Counted from the first letter of the stretch, positions 1 through 5,874 are shown. The stretch is DNA of 6,820 nucleotides from JASJBU01 sp965372385 (GCA_965372385.1 CBDVCD010000187.1:1-6820), one strand, 5' to 3'. Numbers and translations: made by a program. Notes: generated from the letters alone by a model not told the origin.

Positions 1-104
1 TCCTCCTGACAAGGGATACCTCGTTGATGTTCTATTCGTTCTCCGCATTTAGGACGGATGCAGAACCCTCCTTCACCCATATCGTGTCTGCGTTCTTGTA
101 TCAT
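1..104 (-). CDS. Small zinc-ribbon-like protein, paralogue of the 1300-1497 gene (3' end outside window)
   Basis: Reading the minus strand from the ATG at 104-102 gives 34 codons without a stop before the window ends. The translation aligns without gaps to the N-terminus of the 65-residue protein encoded at 1300-1497: 22 of 34 residues are identical, including the RRHDMG block at residues 5-10, PKCG at 18-21 and RGIPCQEE at 28-34. A perfect AAGGAGG lies five bases before the ATG, and the start aligns with the start of the paralogue, so the start is well supported. Cysteines are seen at 15, 20 and 32, but position 17, a cysteine in the paralogue, is arginine (CGT, one base from TGT). The second cysteine pair would lie beyond the edge. 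By family resemblance it probably binds a metal (zinc or an Fe-S cluster); the function is unknown. Whether the gene is intact cannot be judged from this window. Confidence 0.8.
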   Translation of the reverse strand, partial: MIQERRHDMGEGGFCIRPKCGERIEHQRGIPCQE

Positions 105-109
105 TAGCT

Positions 110-116
110 CCTCCTT
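110..116 (-). promoter_or_regulatory. Strong Shine-Dalgarno for the left-edge zinc-ribbon gene
   Basis: On the minus strand AAGGAGG precedes the ATG at 104-102 with a five-base spacer. This fixes the start codon of the edge gene and argues that it is, or recently was, translated. It is the strongest ribosome binding site seen in the window. Confidence 0.75.
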
Positions 117-127
117 ATGCTCTACAA

Positions 128-156
128 AAAATATATAACATAGTCTGTGATGGCAA
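128..156 (-). promoter_or_regulatory. Possible promoter for the left-edge zinc-ribbon gene
   Basis: On the minus strand TTGCCA (156-151) resembles a -35 box. It is followed by an AT-rich tract holding TATATT (135-130, 15-base spacer) or TATTTT (133-128, 17-base spacer). The position, about 25 to 30 bases upstream of the ATG at 104, suits a short leader. The tract is so AT-rich that a chance match is possible. Confidence 0.3.
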
Positions 157-205
157 AAGATGTCATAGAGTCGGCACATAAAAGTATGTCATGATATTAG
201 CCATC

Positions 206-379
206 ATGAACAGTGTGAAAGTGATAGTCAGGCTCATCGGTGACTTGCTCGCATTTCCCTGGCTAGTGATGCAACCGCGTGATGCACTGGCAGCCGAGAA
301 TCTCTTCCTGCGAAAGTAATTGGCAATGTACCAGGAACGCAAGCTGGTTATGTCTTTTGTGGGTTCCGAGGCAAAATAA
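206..379 (+). pseudogene. Remnant of an integrase/transposase N-terminus with in-frame stop
   Basis: From the ATG at 206 the plus strand reads 37 codons ending in AENLFLRK, then a TAA stop at 317-319, then LAMYQERK in the same frame. Together this matches what I know of the N-terminal region of a widespread group of rve-type (DDE) integrases/transposases, which typically read ENLFLRKQLALFQERK. The TAA therefore replaces a glutamine codon, a single C-to-T change from CAA. The preceding hydrophobic stretch (LIGDLLAFPWLVMQPRDAL) also fits that group. Recognisable homology ends just after QERK at about 343; the frame then runs through unrelated residues to a TAA at 377-379. The catalytic domain of a normally 300-plus-residue protein is absent. 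I read this as decayed mobile-element debris, not a functional gene. No terminal inverted repeats were found. Confidence 0.7.
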
Positions 380-400
380 CGGACTGGAGCGGTATTTGCC

Positions 401-1222
401 ATGTATTCATATAAAAGCATCGCACTTACCCTGCTCTCTGGATGGGCGCTATTCATGACACAAACCATTATTGCAGCGGGCGGAACGGAGAAGATCGAAC
501 AGAGTCAGCTTCGACTCTACGTCGTTTTCAATAACGTGCCCTATAAGGCAGGGCTGGAGACCAGCTGGGGCTTTTCCTGTCTGATTGAGGGCCTGGATAA
601 GACCGTTCTGTTTGACACGGGCGGCAATGGCGATATTTTGCTCTCGAACATGCAACGGCTCGGCCTCGATGCCGAAGCGGTTGAAGCTGTCGCCCTTTCC
701 CATATCCACGGCGACCACACCGGGGGACTGGGCGCCTTTTTGGCGCGCAATCCTGATGTCACCGTGTATATGCCTGAATCGTTCCCGGCCTTATTCCAGC
801 AAGAGGTTAAACACCTCGGGGCGGCGACTGAAACCGTGTCTGGACCGCAGCAGCTGATGGATAGCGTGTATTCAACGGGGGAGATGGGCTGGGCCGTCAA
901 GGAGCAAGCCCTGATTGTGGACACACGGCAAGGGCTTATCGTGATCACGGGCTGCGCGCATCCCAACGTCGCCGATATGGCCGAGCGGGCTCAATCGTAT
1001 CTTGGCAAGAACATCTATCTGCTGATGGGAGGCTTTCACCTGGGTGGCAGTAGTGATGCCGAGATCCGGGCGATTATCGCGCGTCTCAAAGCGCTGGGCG
1101 TCACAAAGGTCGCACCAAGCCATTGCACGGGGGACAATGCAATCCGTATGTTTCGCGATGAATGGGCCGATGATTTTATCGAGGGCGGCCTGGGCGCGGT
1201 CATCGAGGTGCCGCGCAAATAA
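401..1222 (+). CDS. Exported MBL-fold metallo-hydrolase, COG1237 type
   Basis: This 273-residue protein has the metallo-beta-lactamase fold signature. It shows FDTGG at 71-75, the metal-binding SHIHGDHTGG at 100-109 (His101, His103, Asp105, His106), GCAHPN at 184-189 with His187, GGFHL at 210-214 with His213, and PSHCTGD at 239-245 with His241. This late His-rich pattern is typical of the COG1237 branch, some members of which are named after ribofuranosylaminobenzene phosphate synthesis in archaea; the substrate here is unknown. Residues 1-26 look like a Sec signal peptide (Lys5, then a hydrophobic core up to IIAA), so the mature enzyme is probably periplasmic, which makes a cytosolic pterin role unlikely. 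The ATG is the only start codon between the upstream in-frame stop at 377-379 and the conserved part. GGAG at 386-389 is a weak, distant ribosome site. The next gene follows 77 bases downstream on the same strand. Confidence 0.85.
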   Translation: MYSYKSIALTLLSGWALFMTQTIIAAGGTEKIEQSQLRLYVVFNNVPYKAGLETSWGFSCLIEGLDKTVLFDTGGNGDILLSNMQRLGLDAEAVEAVALSHIHGDHTGGLGAFLARNPDVTVYMPESFPALFQQEVKHLGAATETVSGPQQLMDSVYSTGEMGWAVKEQALIVDTRQGLIVITGCAHPNVADMAERAQSYLGKNIYLLMGGFHLGGSSDAEIRAIIARLKALGVTKVAPSHCTGDNAIRMFRDEWADDFIEGGLGAVIEVPRK

Positions 1223-1299
1223 CAGGAAGGTGCTCTTGGTAGCGCGATCTGGACTTAAATAGAAACTACAGTCAAAGAGGAAACTGAGGGTTATTAATC

Positions 1300-1497
1300 A
1301 TGGCGGTAATGCGTAGACATGACATGGGTACTGGAGGATATTGTGTTTGTCCAAAATGCGGAAAACAAAGATTGCACCACAGAGGCATTCCCTGCCAGGA
1401 GGAGAGGTGTCCGGAATGCGGTGCCAAGATGCTCCGTGAGGGTTCCTATCATCACCAATTATTCCTGCAAAACAGAAAGAAGAAAGACAACAAGTAG
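1300..1497 (+). CDS. Small Cys-rich zinc-ribbon-like protein, 65 residues
   Basis: A 65-residue protein with six cysteines at 15, 17, 20, 32, 37 and 40, including two CPxC knuckles (CPKC at 17-20 and CPEC at 37-40), followed by GAKMLREGSYHHQLFL and a Lys-rich tail. Two CxxC pairs about 17 residues apart are the layout of a zinc ribbon or rubredoxin-like metal site. The extra Cys15 and Cys32 could support an Fe-S cluster instead. It resembles short conserved proteins known mainly from anaerobes, usually annotated only as zinc-ribbon or hypothetical; no function is established. The start at 1300 is supported by GAGGG nine bases upstream and by gap-free alignment with the start of the paralogue at the left edge of the window; ATG 1309 is a possible alternative. 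It lies 77 bases after the MBL hydrolase gene and is probably co-transcribed with it. Confidence 0.8.
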   Translation: MAVMRRHDMGTGGYCVCPKCGKQRLHHRGIPCQEERCPECGAKMLREGSYHHQLFLQNRKKKDNK

Positions 1498-1505
1498 AGA
1501 AAAAC

Positions 1506-1665
1506 AACTATAGCTACTCAGCCAAGAGCAATGGTCGCAACTGTCAAATCACCGGTTGGGTGTTGGTGCGAACCACAATTTACTATTTTGAACATTTGGT
1601 ACAGGGGAATCTCATGATGCTGATTATAAGACGATAATGTTACTGTTATGTCGACAGCTATAGTT
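1506..1665. repeat. 10-bp exact inverted repeat bounding the spacer
   Basis: AACTATAGCT at 1506-1515 and AGCTATAGTT at 1656-1665 are exact reverse complements, 140 bases apart. They bracket most of the AT-rich, gene-free spacer between the zinc-ribbon gene and the DUF1269-like gene. Both arms contain the self-complementary CTATAG, which lowers the significance of the match. They could be remnants of a small inserted element, paired regulator sites, or chance. Confidence 0.3.
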
Positions 1666-1674
1666 ACTAGTAAC
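1663..1674. promoter_or_regulatory. 12-bp perfect palindrome, candidate operator
   Basis: GTTACTAGTAAC is perfectly self-complementary and ends 15 bases before the predicted -35 box of the gene at 1762. Its place and symmetry fit a dimeric regulator site. No known operator consensus is recognised. Confidence 0.35.
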
Positions 1675-1689
1675 AAAGCGAATCTTTCT

Positions 1690-1718
1690 TTTTCATGAAC
1701 TACATCTAAATGTATAAT
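1690..1718 (+). promoter_or_regulatory. Predicted sigma-70 promoter of the DUF1269-like gene
   Basis: TTTTCA (1690-1695) and a consensus TATAAT (1713-1718) are separated by 17 bases. The -10 box lies about 43 bases before the ATG at 1762, and the surrounding region is AT-rich. The -35 box matches 4 of 6 consensus positions. This makes the downstream gene likely to be its own transcription unit. Confidence 0.55.
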
Positions 1719-1761
1719 ATGAAGTATATTTTTATAAACTCACGTCATAAGGAACTGAATT

Positions 1762-2271
1762 ATGCGACGCATATATTTCCTCTTACCCAACATTGAAGTT
1801 ACCCACAAAATTGTCGATGAATTACTGCTGGCGCGGATTGAAGAACGCCACATCCATGTTATCGCCAAAGAAGGAACGCCTATGGAGGATATTCCCGAGG
1901 CCTCGTTATTACAAAAAAGTGATTTTATTCCTGCTCTGGAAAAGGGACTGTTAGGTGGTGCATATACCGGGCTCCTGGCAGGTTTGGTGGCGACTGCAAT
2001 TCCCGCGTCAGGTCTGGTGCTGGGGGGTGGTATCCTGCTGGCTATAACTGCCGCGGGCGCAACTGTTGGTGGCTTGATGTCCAGCATGGTCGGCATAAGC
2101 ATACCCAGTGGCCGATTAGAGAAATTCGAGGATGCTGTTAAAGCGGGTGAGATACTCATGCTTCTTGATGTACCTCGCCAACGTGTTGATGAATTTGAGG
2201 AACTTATAAAAATACATCACCCGTCAGCTGACATTGAAGGCACAGAGCCGATGGTGCCACCGTTCCCGTAA
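1762..2271 (+). CDS. DUF1269-like protein with glycine-rich hydrophobic core
   Basis: A 169-residue protein that opens with MRRIYFLLPNIEVTHKIVDE, an alpha/beta segment resembling ferredoxin-like or heat-induced stress domains, with the conserved-looking block LLLARIEERHIHVIAKEG at 21-38. A Gly/Ala-rich hydrophobic stretch at about 62-111 contains several small-residue GxxxG-like spacings and could form a membrane-inserting glycine zipper of two short helices. A second alpha/beta segment (about 114-152) contains EILMLLDVPRQRVDEFEEL. This layout matches proteins usually annotated as DUF1269 domain-containing or as membrane proteins of unknown function; in some bacteria related proteins are stress-linked. 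The ATG is supported by AAGGAA at 1749-1754, seven bases upstream, and by a predicted promoter. It is convergent with the right-hand operon and has no evident functional link to it. Confidence 0.75.
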   Translation: MRRIYFLLPNIEVTHKIVDELLLARIEERHIHVIAKEGTPMEDIPEASLLQKSDFIPALEKGLLGGAYTGLLAGLVATAIPASGLVLGGGILLAITAAGATVGGLMSSMVGISIPSGRLEKFEDAVKAGEILMLLDVPRQRVDEFEELIKIHHPSADIEGTEPMVPPFP

Positions 2272-2367
2272 TCACGGGCATATCAAAGCTATCTACAATA
2301 CTTTTTTACCATTAGGACAAGAAGATGTCTGCGACTATTCTGTCCTGATCATCACCACTGGGGGCAT

Positions 2368-2428
2368 GGGCCGGTCCATAAGGTGGTGGTGCCACAGTCC
2401 CACCCCGCCTGAAAATAATTACCGGCCC
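2368..2428. repeat. Nested inverted repeat between convergent transcription units
   Basis: GGGCCGGT (2368-2375) and ACCGGCCC (2421-2428) are exact reverse complements separated by 45 bases. Within that loop GGTGG (2382-2386) can pair with CCACC (2400-2404). The result is a two-tier stem-loop in the gap between the stop of the DUF1269-like gene and the stop of the ACP gene. There is no T-run directly after either strand's outer stem, so it is not a classic intrinsic terminator. It may still end transcription or stabilise the 3' end of either mRNA, or be a REP-like palindrome. Confidence 0.4.
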
Positions 2429-2476
2429 AAACTGTCTATCGTCGAACAATTAAGGGCACAGCGATATGAATCAGAT

Positions 2477-2737
2477 CTACTCTTTCACTGTCGTACTGAG
2501 TTTCGATTCAAGATAGGCGATGCAACCGGCCAGGTTCGACATCTTTGGGTAATCCACCTCGGGGATATCGATTTCCAGTTTTTTGTGAACACCGATGGCA
2601 AAGTTGAGAAAATCTATTGAGTCGAAATCAAACTGGTCGCGGAAGTTCAGATCCGGATCAATCTCTTCACCCTCCAGTTCAGGGGCGATTGATACCAACT
2701 CCTTCAGAACGATGCCCTTGATTTCGCCTTGAGTCAT
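2477..2737 (-). CDS. Stand-alone acyl carrier protein, last gene of the operon
   Basis: An 86-residue acidic protein with the acyl carrier protein layout: helix I (about 3-17), a loop with LEGEEIDPDLNFRDQ, then FDFDSIDFLNF, where Ser40 in the DSxxF motif is the expected phosphopantetheine attachment site, and a C-terminal part with KKLEIDIPEVDYPKM. The length is close to that of AcpP, but the sequence differs from housekeeping AcpP, whose motif is normally DSLDTVELVM; IDFLNF suggests a specialised ACP. Its ATG overlaps the TGA of the E2 gene (ATGA, 2734-2737), and GGAGG lies four bases upstream inside the E2 gene, so it is translationally coupled to E2. The context implies a role tied to the dehydrogenase complex or to use of its product; the acyl group carried is unknown. 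It needs a 4'-phosphopantetheinyl transferase, not seen here. Confidence 0.85.
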   Translation of the reverse strand: MTQGEIKGIVLKELVSIAPELEGEEIDPDLNFRDQFDFDSIDFLNFAIGVHKKLEIDIPEVDYPKMSNLAGCIAYLESKLSTTVKE

Positions 2738-3873
2738 AACGCCTCCGGTTCTTGTAATAGTCTATTCACAGTGTTCAGGAATAATGCACCAATGTGGCCA
2801 TCGCTAACACGGTGATCGGCAGCCAGTGTTGCCTTGATGACGCGACGCGATTCGATTTGTCCTTCAATCGACCAGGGCCGCTCAATGATAGATCCGAAAC
2901 CCACAATGGCTACTTGTGGTGGATAGATAATCGGGTAGATGATCTCAACACCCTGTTCTCCGAGGCTTGTGAAGGTAATCGTTGGTTTGGTGAACTCGGA
3001 GAGACGGATGTGGCCGGTACGTGTGCGGTTCACCAAGTCGTGGAGTTCCTGCATCAGAGTATCAAGGCCCTTGGATTGAACATCATGCAGAGCCGGTGCC
3101 ACGAGACCGCCCTGCCGAAGCGAAATCGCAACACCGACGTGGACGGATTCGCTCGTCTCAAAATGGTCTTTGACCCAAAAGCCATTGAGATCCGGCACCT
3201 TGCCCAGAGCAAGAGCTACGGCCTTGATCAGCGGCACAGCATAGACCATCCGTTCGGTTATCGGTCGCTCCACATTCTGTCGCTCCAGCCACGCCAGGGT
3301 ACGGCTGAGATCAATGGTCGTGCCCAGATAATAATGCGGGATCTCCCGCTTGGAGCGAGTCATGGCTGCGGCGATTGCCCGGCGCATGGCAGCCGGTCCC
3401 GTTTCGATAGAGACCTGTTCAACATCCTGTACTGTAATTGCCCCATCGTGACCGGTACCAATAATGGCTTCCAGATCGACGTGCAGAGCAACTGCCCGCC
3501 TACGCGCGGCTGGTGAGATACGAGGGCCGTGACGTCCGGCGGTTTCAGTGGGAGGAGAAATATTCGCCAGCTCCGGTTTTTCGGGCGGGGCCTTTTCCTC
3601 GGGAGCCTTTGGCTCTTGTTGAACAGCCGTCTCTTCACCATCGCCGATAAGTGTAGCCAACACCGTTCCTACCGGAACCTCCTCTCCAGGCTGAATCCGC
3701 AGCTCATCGATAACACCGTCCTGGTAGATCTCGATATCCAAAATGCCCTTGACGGTTTCAACGGCGGCGACGGTGTCACCACGGTGGACTCTTTCACCGG
3801 GCTTAACCATCCATTCAACGAGGATGCCAGACTCCATATCGGCACCGAGCGAAGGCATAAGAAATTCAGACAT
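2734..3873 (-). CDS. pdhC: Dihydrolipoamide acyltransferase (E2) of a pyruvate dehydrogenase-type complex
   Basis: A 379-residue E2. Residues 1-76 form one lipoyl domain, with the lipoyl lysine expected at Lys42 in VETVKGILD. A charged, Pro-rich linker spans 80-115. The peripheral subunit-binding domain covers about 117-150 (GPRISPAARRRAVALHVDLE). The catalytic acyltransferase domain covers about 160-379, with ATLAADHRVSDG at 348-359, where His354 is the catalytic histidine (DHRVSDG against the usual DHRVIDG). The size fits a single-lipoyl E2. It moves acyl groups from E1 to CoA; with this E1 the acyl is most likely acetyl, though branched-chain or acetoin-type substrates cannot be excluded. 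I start at ATG 3873, overlapping the E1 beta stop by eight bases, because the lipoyl domain begins exactly there (MSEFLMPSLG) and GCGGAAG precedes it. The longer open frame up to 4155 is antisense-like shadow sequence of E1 beta. Confidence 0.9.
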   Translation of the reverse strand: MSEFLMPSLGADMESGILVEWMVKPGERVHRGDTVAAVETVKGILDIEIYQDGVIDELRIQPGEEVPVGTVLATLIGDGEETAVQQEPKAPEEKAPPEKPELANISPPTETAGRHGPRISPAARRRAVALHVDLEAIIGTGHDGAITVQDVEQVSIETGPAAMRRAIAAAMTRSKREIPHYYLGTTIDLSRTLAWLERQNVERPITERMVYAVPLIKAVALALGKVPDLNGFWVKDHFETSESVHVGVAISLRQGGLVAPALHDVQSKGLDTLMQELHDLVNRTRTGHIRLSEFTKPTITFTSLGEQGVEIIYPIIYPPQVAIVGFGSIIERPWSIEGQIESRRVIKATLAADHRVSDGHIGALFLNTVNRLLQEPEAL

Positions 3874-4879
3874 AGCTTCCGCCGAACAGACTTTTGACGG
3901 CCGCCATGATGGTATCGGGCTGCGGCAACGCTGCCTGCTCCAGATGTTTAGGGTAAGGAATAGGCACTTCCGCCGAGCAGACCCGGGCGATGGGAGCATC
4001 CAGATCGTAGAAGGCATGTTCTGCGATGCGTGCGGCCACCTCGGCCGACAGGCTACCACTGCGCCAGCCCTCATCAATAATGACCACACGCTGGGTCTTG
4101 CGGACCGAGGTGAGGATGGTGTCATCGTCCAGGGGGCGTAGTGTGCGCAGATCAATCACCTCGGCATCGATCCCTTCCACAGCAAGCATGTCAGCAGCGG
4201 ACAGAGTCTTATCGAGGGAGCCGCCGTAGGTAATCAGGCTGACATCGTTTCCCGGGCGGCGAACCGCCGCATGGTCGATATCCACAGCCCTGACATCAGT
4301 GGGGAGTTCTCCCTCCATATTGTAGAGTACGGCATGCTCGAAGATCAGTACGGGATCAGGGTCGGCCAGCGCTGTCGTCAGCATGCCGCGGGCGTCCTCC
4401 AGCGTTGCTGGTGTCACCACGCGGATACCCGGGATGTGGGCATAGCACCCCTCCAGGCTGTGGGAATGCTGTGCGGCGAGCTGGCGGCCGGCACCAGTTG
4501 CCATGCGGATCACTATAGGGACGCTGAACTGGCCGCCCGACATGTGTCGGATAGTGGCTGCGTTATTGATAATCTGGTCCATACACAACAGACTGAAATT
4601 GACGGTCATCACCTCGACAATGGGGCGCATGCCGCCCAGCGCCGCGCCGATGCCTGCGCCGACGAAGGCTGACTCGGAAAGGGGGGTGTCGCGTATGCGC
4701 TCTGGCCCAAACTCCTCGAGCAGTCCCTTGCTTACAGCGTAGCAGCCGCCGTAACGGCCCACATCCTCACCCATGAGGAAGACCCGGGGATCTTGCTGCA
4801 TGGCCTCACGTAGCGCGGCGCGGATCGCCTCTCGATAGGTGGTCTTCACGGTAGTGCCTGGCTTGGCCGCACTGCTCAC
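3866..4879 (-). CDS. pdhB: Pyruvate dehydrogenase-type E1 component, beta subunit
   Basis: A 337-residue transketolase-like E1 beta of normal length. It shows FLMGEDVGRYGG at 34-45, where Glu38 is the conserved thiamine diphosphate-activating glutamate, then RIRDTPLSES at 61-70, AAQHSHSLEGCYAHIPG at 135-151, VIDLRTLRPLDDDTI at 241-255, and a C-terminal PIPYPKHLEQAALP at 307-320. Together with E1 alpha it forms the alpha2-beta2 enzyme that decarboxylates a 2-oxo acid and reductively acylates the E2 lipoyl group in the cytoplasm. The start is GTG at 4879-4877, sharing GTGA with the stop of E1 alpha; GAGAGG lies eight bases upstream. Its stop lies inside the start of the E2 gene (8-base overlap). 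Pyruvate is the most likely substrate given the linked acetyl-CoA synthetase, but sequence alone does not separate pyruvate from acetoin or branched-chain substrates. Confidence 0.9.
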   Translation of the reverse strand: MSSAAKPGTTVKTTYREAIRAALREAMQQDPRVFLMGEDVGRYGGCYAVSKGLLEEFGPERIRDTPLSESAFVGAGIGAALGGMRPIVEVMTVNFSLLCMDQIINNAATIRHMSGGQFSVPIVIRMATGAGRQLAAQHSHSLEGCYAHIPGIRVVTPATLEDARGMLTTALADPDPVLIFEHAVLYNMEGELPTDVRAVDIDHAAVRRPGNDVSLITYGGSLDKTLSAADMLAVEGIDAEVIDLRTLRPLDDDTILTSVRKTQRVVIIDEGWRSGSLSAEVAARIAEHAFYDLDAPIARVCSAEVPIPYPKHLEQAALPQPDTIMAAVKSLFGGSYV

Positions 4880-5874
4880 GGCTCAGCCCTCTCTGTGTAG
4901 ACGTTCCTGGTGAGCTCTTCGACCGGTTCCCAGCTGCCGGCTTCGGCAAAGGCGACAGCCTCTGCGATCTCTTTCTCCACGGCCGCTTCGATTTGATCGA
5001 TGTCCTCGTCGTTTGCCAGACCTTGTTCTTTCAACTGCTCCATAAATGTCACAATAGGGCCGCGCTCTTTCCAGGTTTGTACCTCCACTTTATTACGATA
5101 AAGCTCTGGGTCGAACATGGAATGGGGACGGAAACGGTAGGTACGCAGCTCTAAAAAGCAAGGTCCCTCGCCCCGCCGTACCGCTTCAGCAGCACGGCGA
5201 GCGGCGGTTTCCACGGCAACCACATCCATGCCGTCCACCACTTCGGCCCGTATACCGTAGCTCTGGGCCTTGATGCTGATATCCGTCACTGACTCGGAAC
5301 GCTCGAGGGCAGTACCCATGGCATAGCGGTTATTCTCGCACAGGAACAGAACCGGGAGCTTCCAGAGGGCTGCCAGGTTGAGAGACTCGTGGAATTCCCC
5401 TTCTGCCACAGCGCCCTCACCGAAGAAACAGGCGTTCACACGTTTGAGCCTTTGCATCTTGTCGGCCAGCGCAAGCCCAATGGCAACCGGAATTCCGCCA
5501 GCGACTATAGCAATTCCGCCGTAAAACCGGGTTGCAGCATCGAAGATATGCATCGAACCACCGCGACCATGACTGCAACCCTCCTGTTTTCCGTACAGTT
5601 CGGCCATGATTGCATTCATCGAAATACCACGCGCCAGGGCATGGCCATGCTCACGATAAGTGGCCCCTACTGCATCATCGGGCTGCAGTGCTTGCATGAC
5701 ACCAACTGCGATGGCTTCCTCGCCGATATAGAGATGGAGAAAACCACGAATCTTCATGGCACTGTAGAGTTCGGCGCATTTCTCCTCGAAGCGCCGGATC
5801 CGGATCATGCCCTGCAACAGTTCCAGGGCATGTTCGTGCGTAAGCACCGGTTTGTTACTGTCGTTCTCGTTCAT
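4876..5874 (-). CDS. pdhA: Pyruvate dehydrogenase-type E1 component, alpha subunit
   Basis: A 332-residue thiamine-diphosphate enzyme subunit of the usual bacterial alpha2-beta2 length. Visible motifs are RIRRFEEKCAELY at 25-37, YREHGHALARG at 73-83, GRGGSMHIFD at 103-112, and the ThDP/Mg site starting GEGAVAEGEFHESLN at 152-166 and ending ENN at 180-182 (GEG in place of the common GDG). The loop YRFRPHSMFDPELYR at 246-260 matches the conserved GHSxxDPxxYR region but with Pro in place of Gly before HS. It performs the oxidative decarboxylation half-reaction with the beta subunit. The ATG overlaps the TGA of the upstream acetyl-CoA synthetase gene (ATGA, 5871-5874), with GGAAAG six bases upstream, and the 3' end overlaps the E1 beta start (GTGA), so translation is probably coupled on both sides. 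The nearest alternative is an acetoin dehydrogenase alpha subunit, which is closely related. Confidence 0.9.
   Translation of the reverse strand: MNENDSNKPVLTHEHALELLQGMIRIRRFEEKCAELYSAMKIRGFLHLYIGEEAIAVGVMQALQPDDAVGATYREHGHALARGISMNAIMAELYGKQEGCSHGRGGSMHIFDAATRFYGGIAIVAGGIPVAIGLALADKMQRLKRVNACFFGEGAVAEGEFHESLNLAALWKLPVLFLCENNRYAMGTALERSESVTDISIKAQSYGIRAEVVDGMDVVAVETAARRAAEAVRRGEGPCFLELRTYRFRPHSMFDPELYRNKVEVQTWKERGPIVTFMEQLKEQGLANDEDIDQIEAAVEKEIAEAVAFAEAGSWEPVEELTRNVYTERAEP

Noticed and set aside
163..468. Minus-strand open frame of 101 codons
   Set aside because: It is antisense to the integrase remnant and the start of the hydrolase gene, which both have recognisable protein similarity in the plus direction.
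1541..1585. GGTT...GAACC stretch, considered as part of a tRNA
   Set aside because: Only a four-base stem can form; there is no acceptor stem or anticodon arm around it.
1531..1618. Small plus-strand frame starting MVATVKSPVG, considered as a short gene
   Set aside because: It has 28 codons, no convincing ribosome site and no recognised similarity.
2265..2278. CCCGT-AATC-ACGGG hairpin over the stop codon of the DUF1269-like gene, considered as a terminator
   Set aside because: The stem is only five pairs and the nearest T-run (2302-2307) is more than 20 bases away, so it does not meet the intrinsic terminator pattern.
2234..2620. Plus-strand open frame of 128 codons across the convergent gap
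   Set aside because: It overlaps the end of the DUF1269-like gene and the C-terminal half of the ACP gene on the other strand, has an unnatural composition and no recognisable domain or ribosome site.
2794..3516. Long plus-strand open frame of 240 codons opposite the E2 gene
   Set aside because: It is antisense to strongly supported E2 coding sequence and shows no domain; long antisense frames are common in GC-rich genes.
3874..4155. N-terminal extension of the E2 open frame by 94 codons
   Set aside because: It lies entirely inside the E1 beta gene in another frame; the lipoyl domain starts at 3873 with its own ribosome site.
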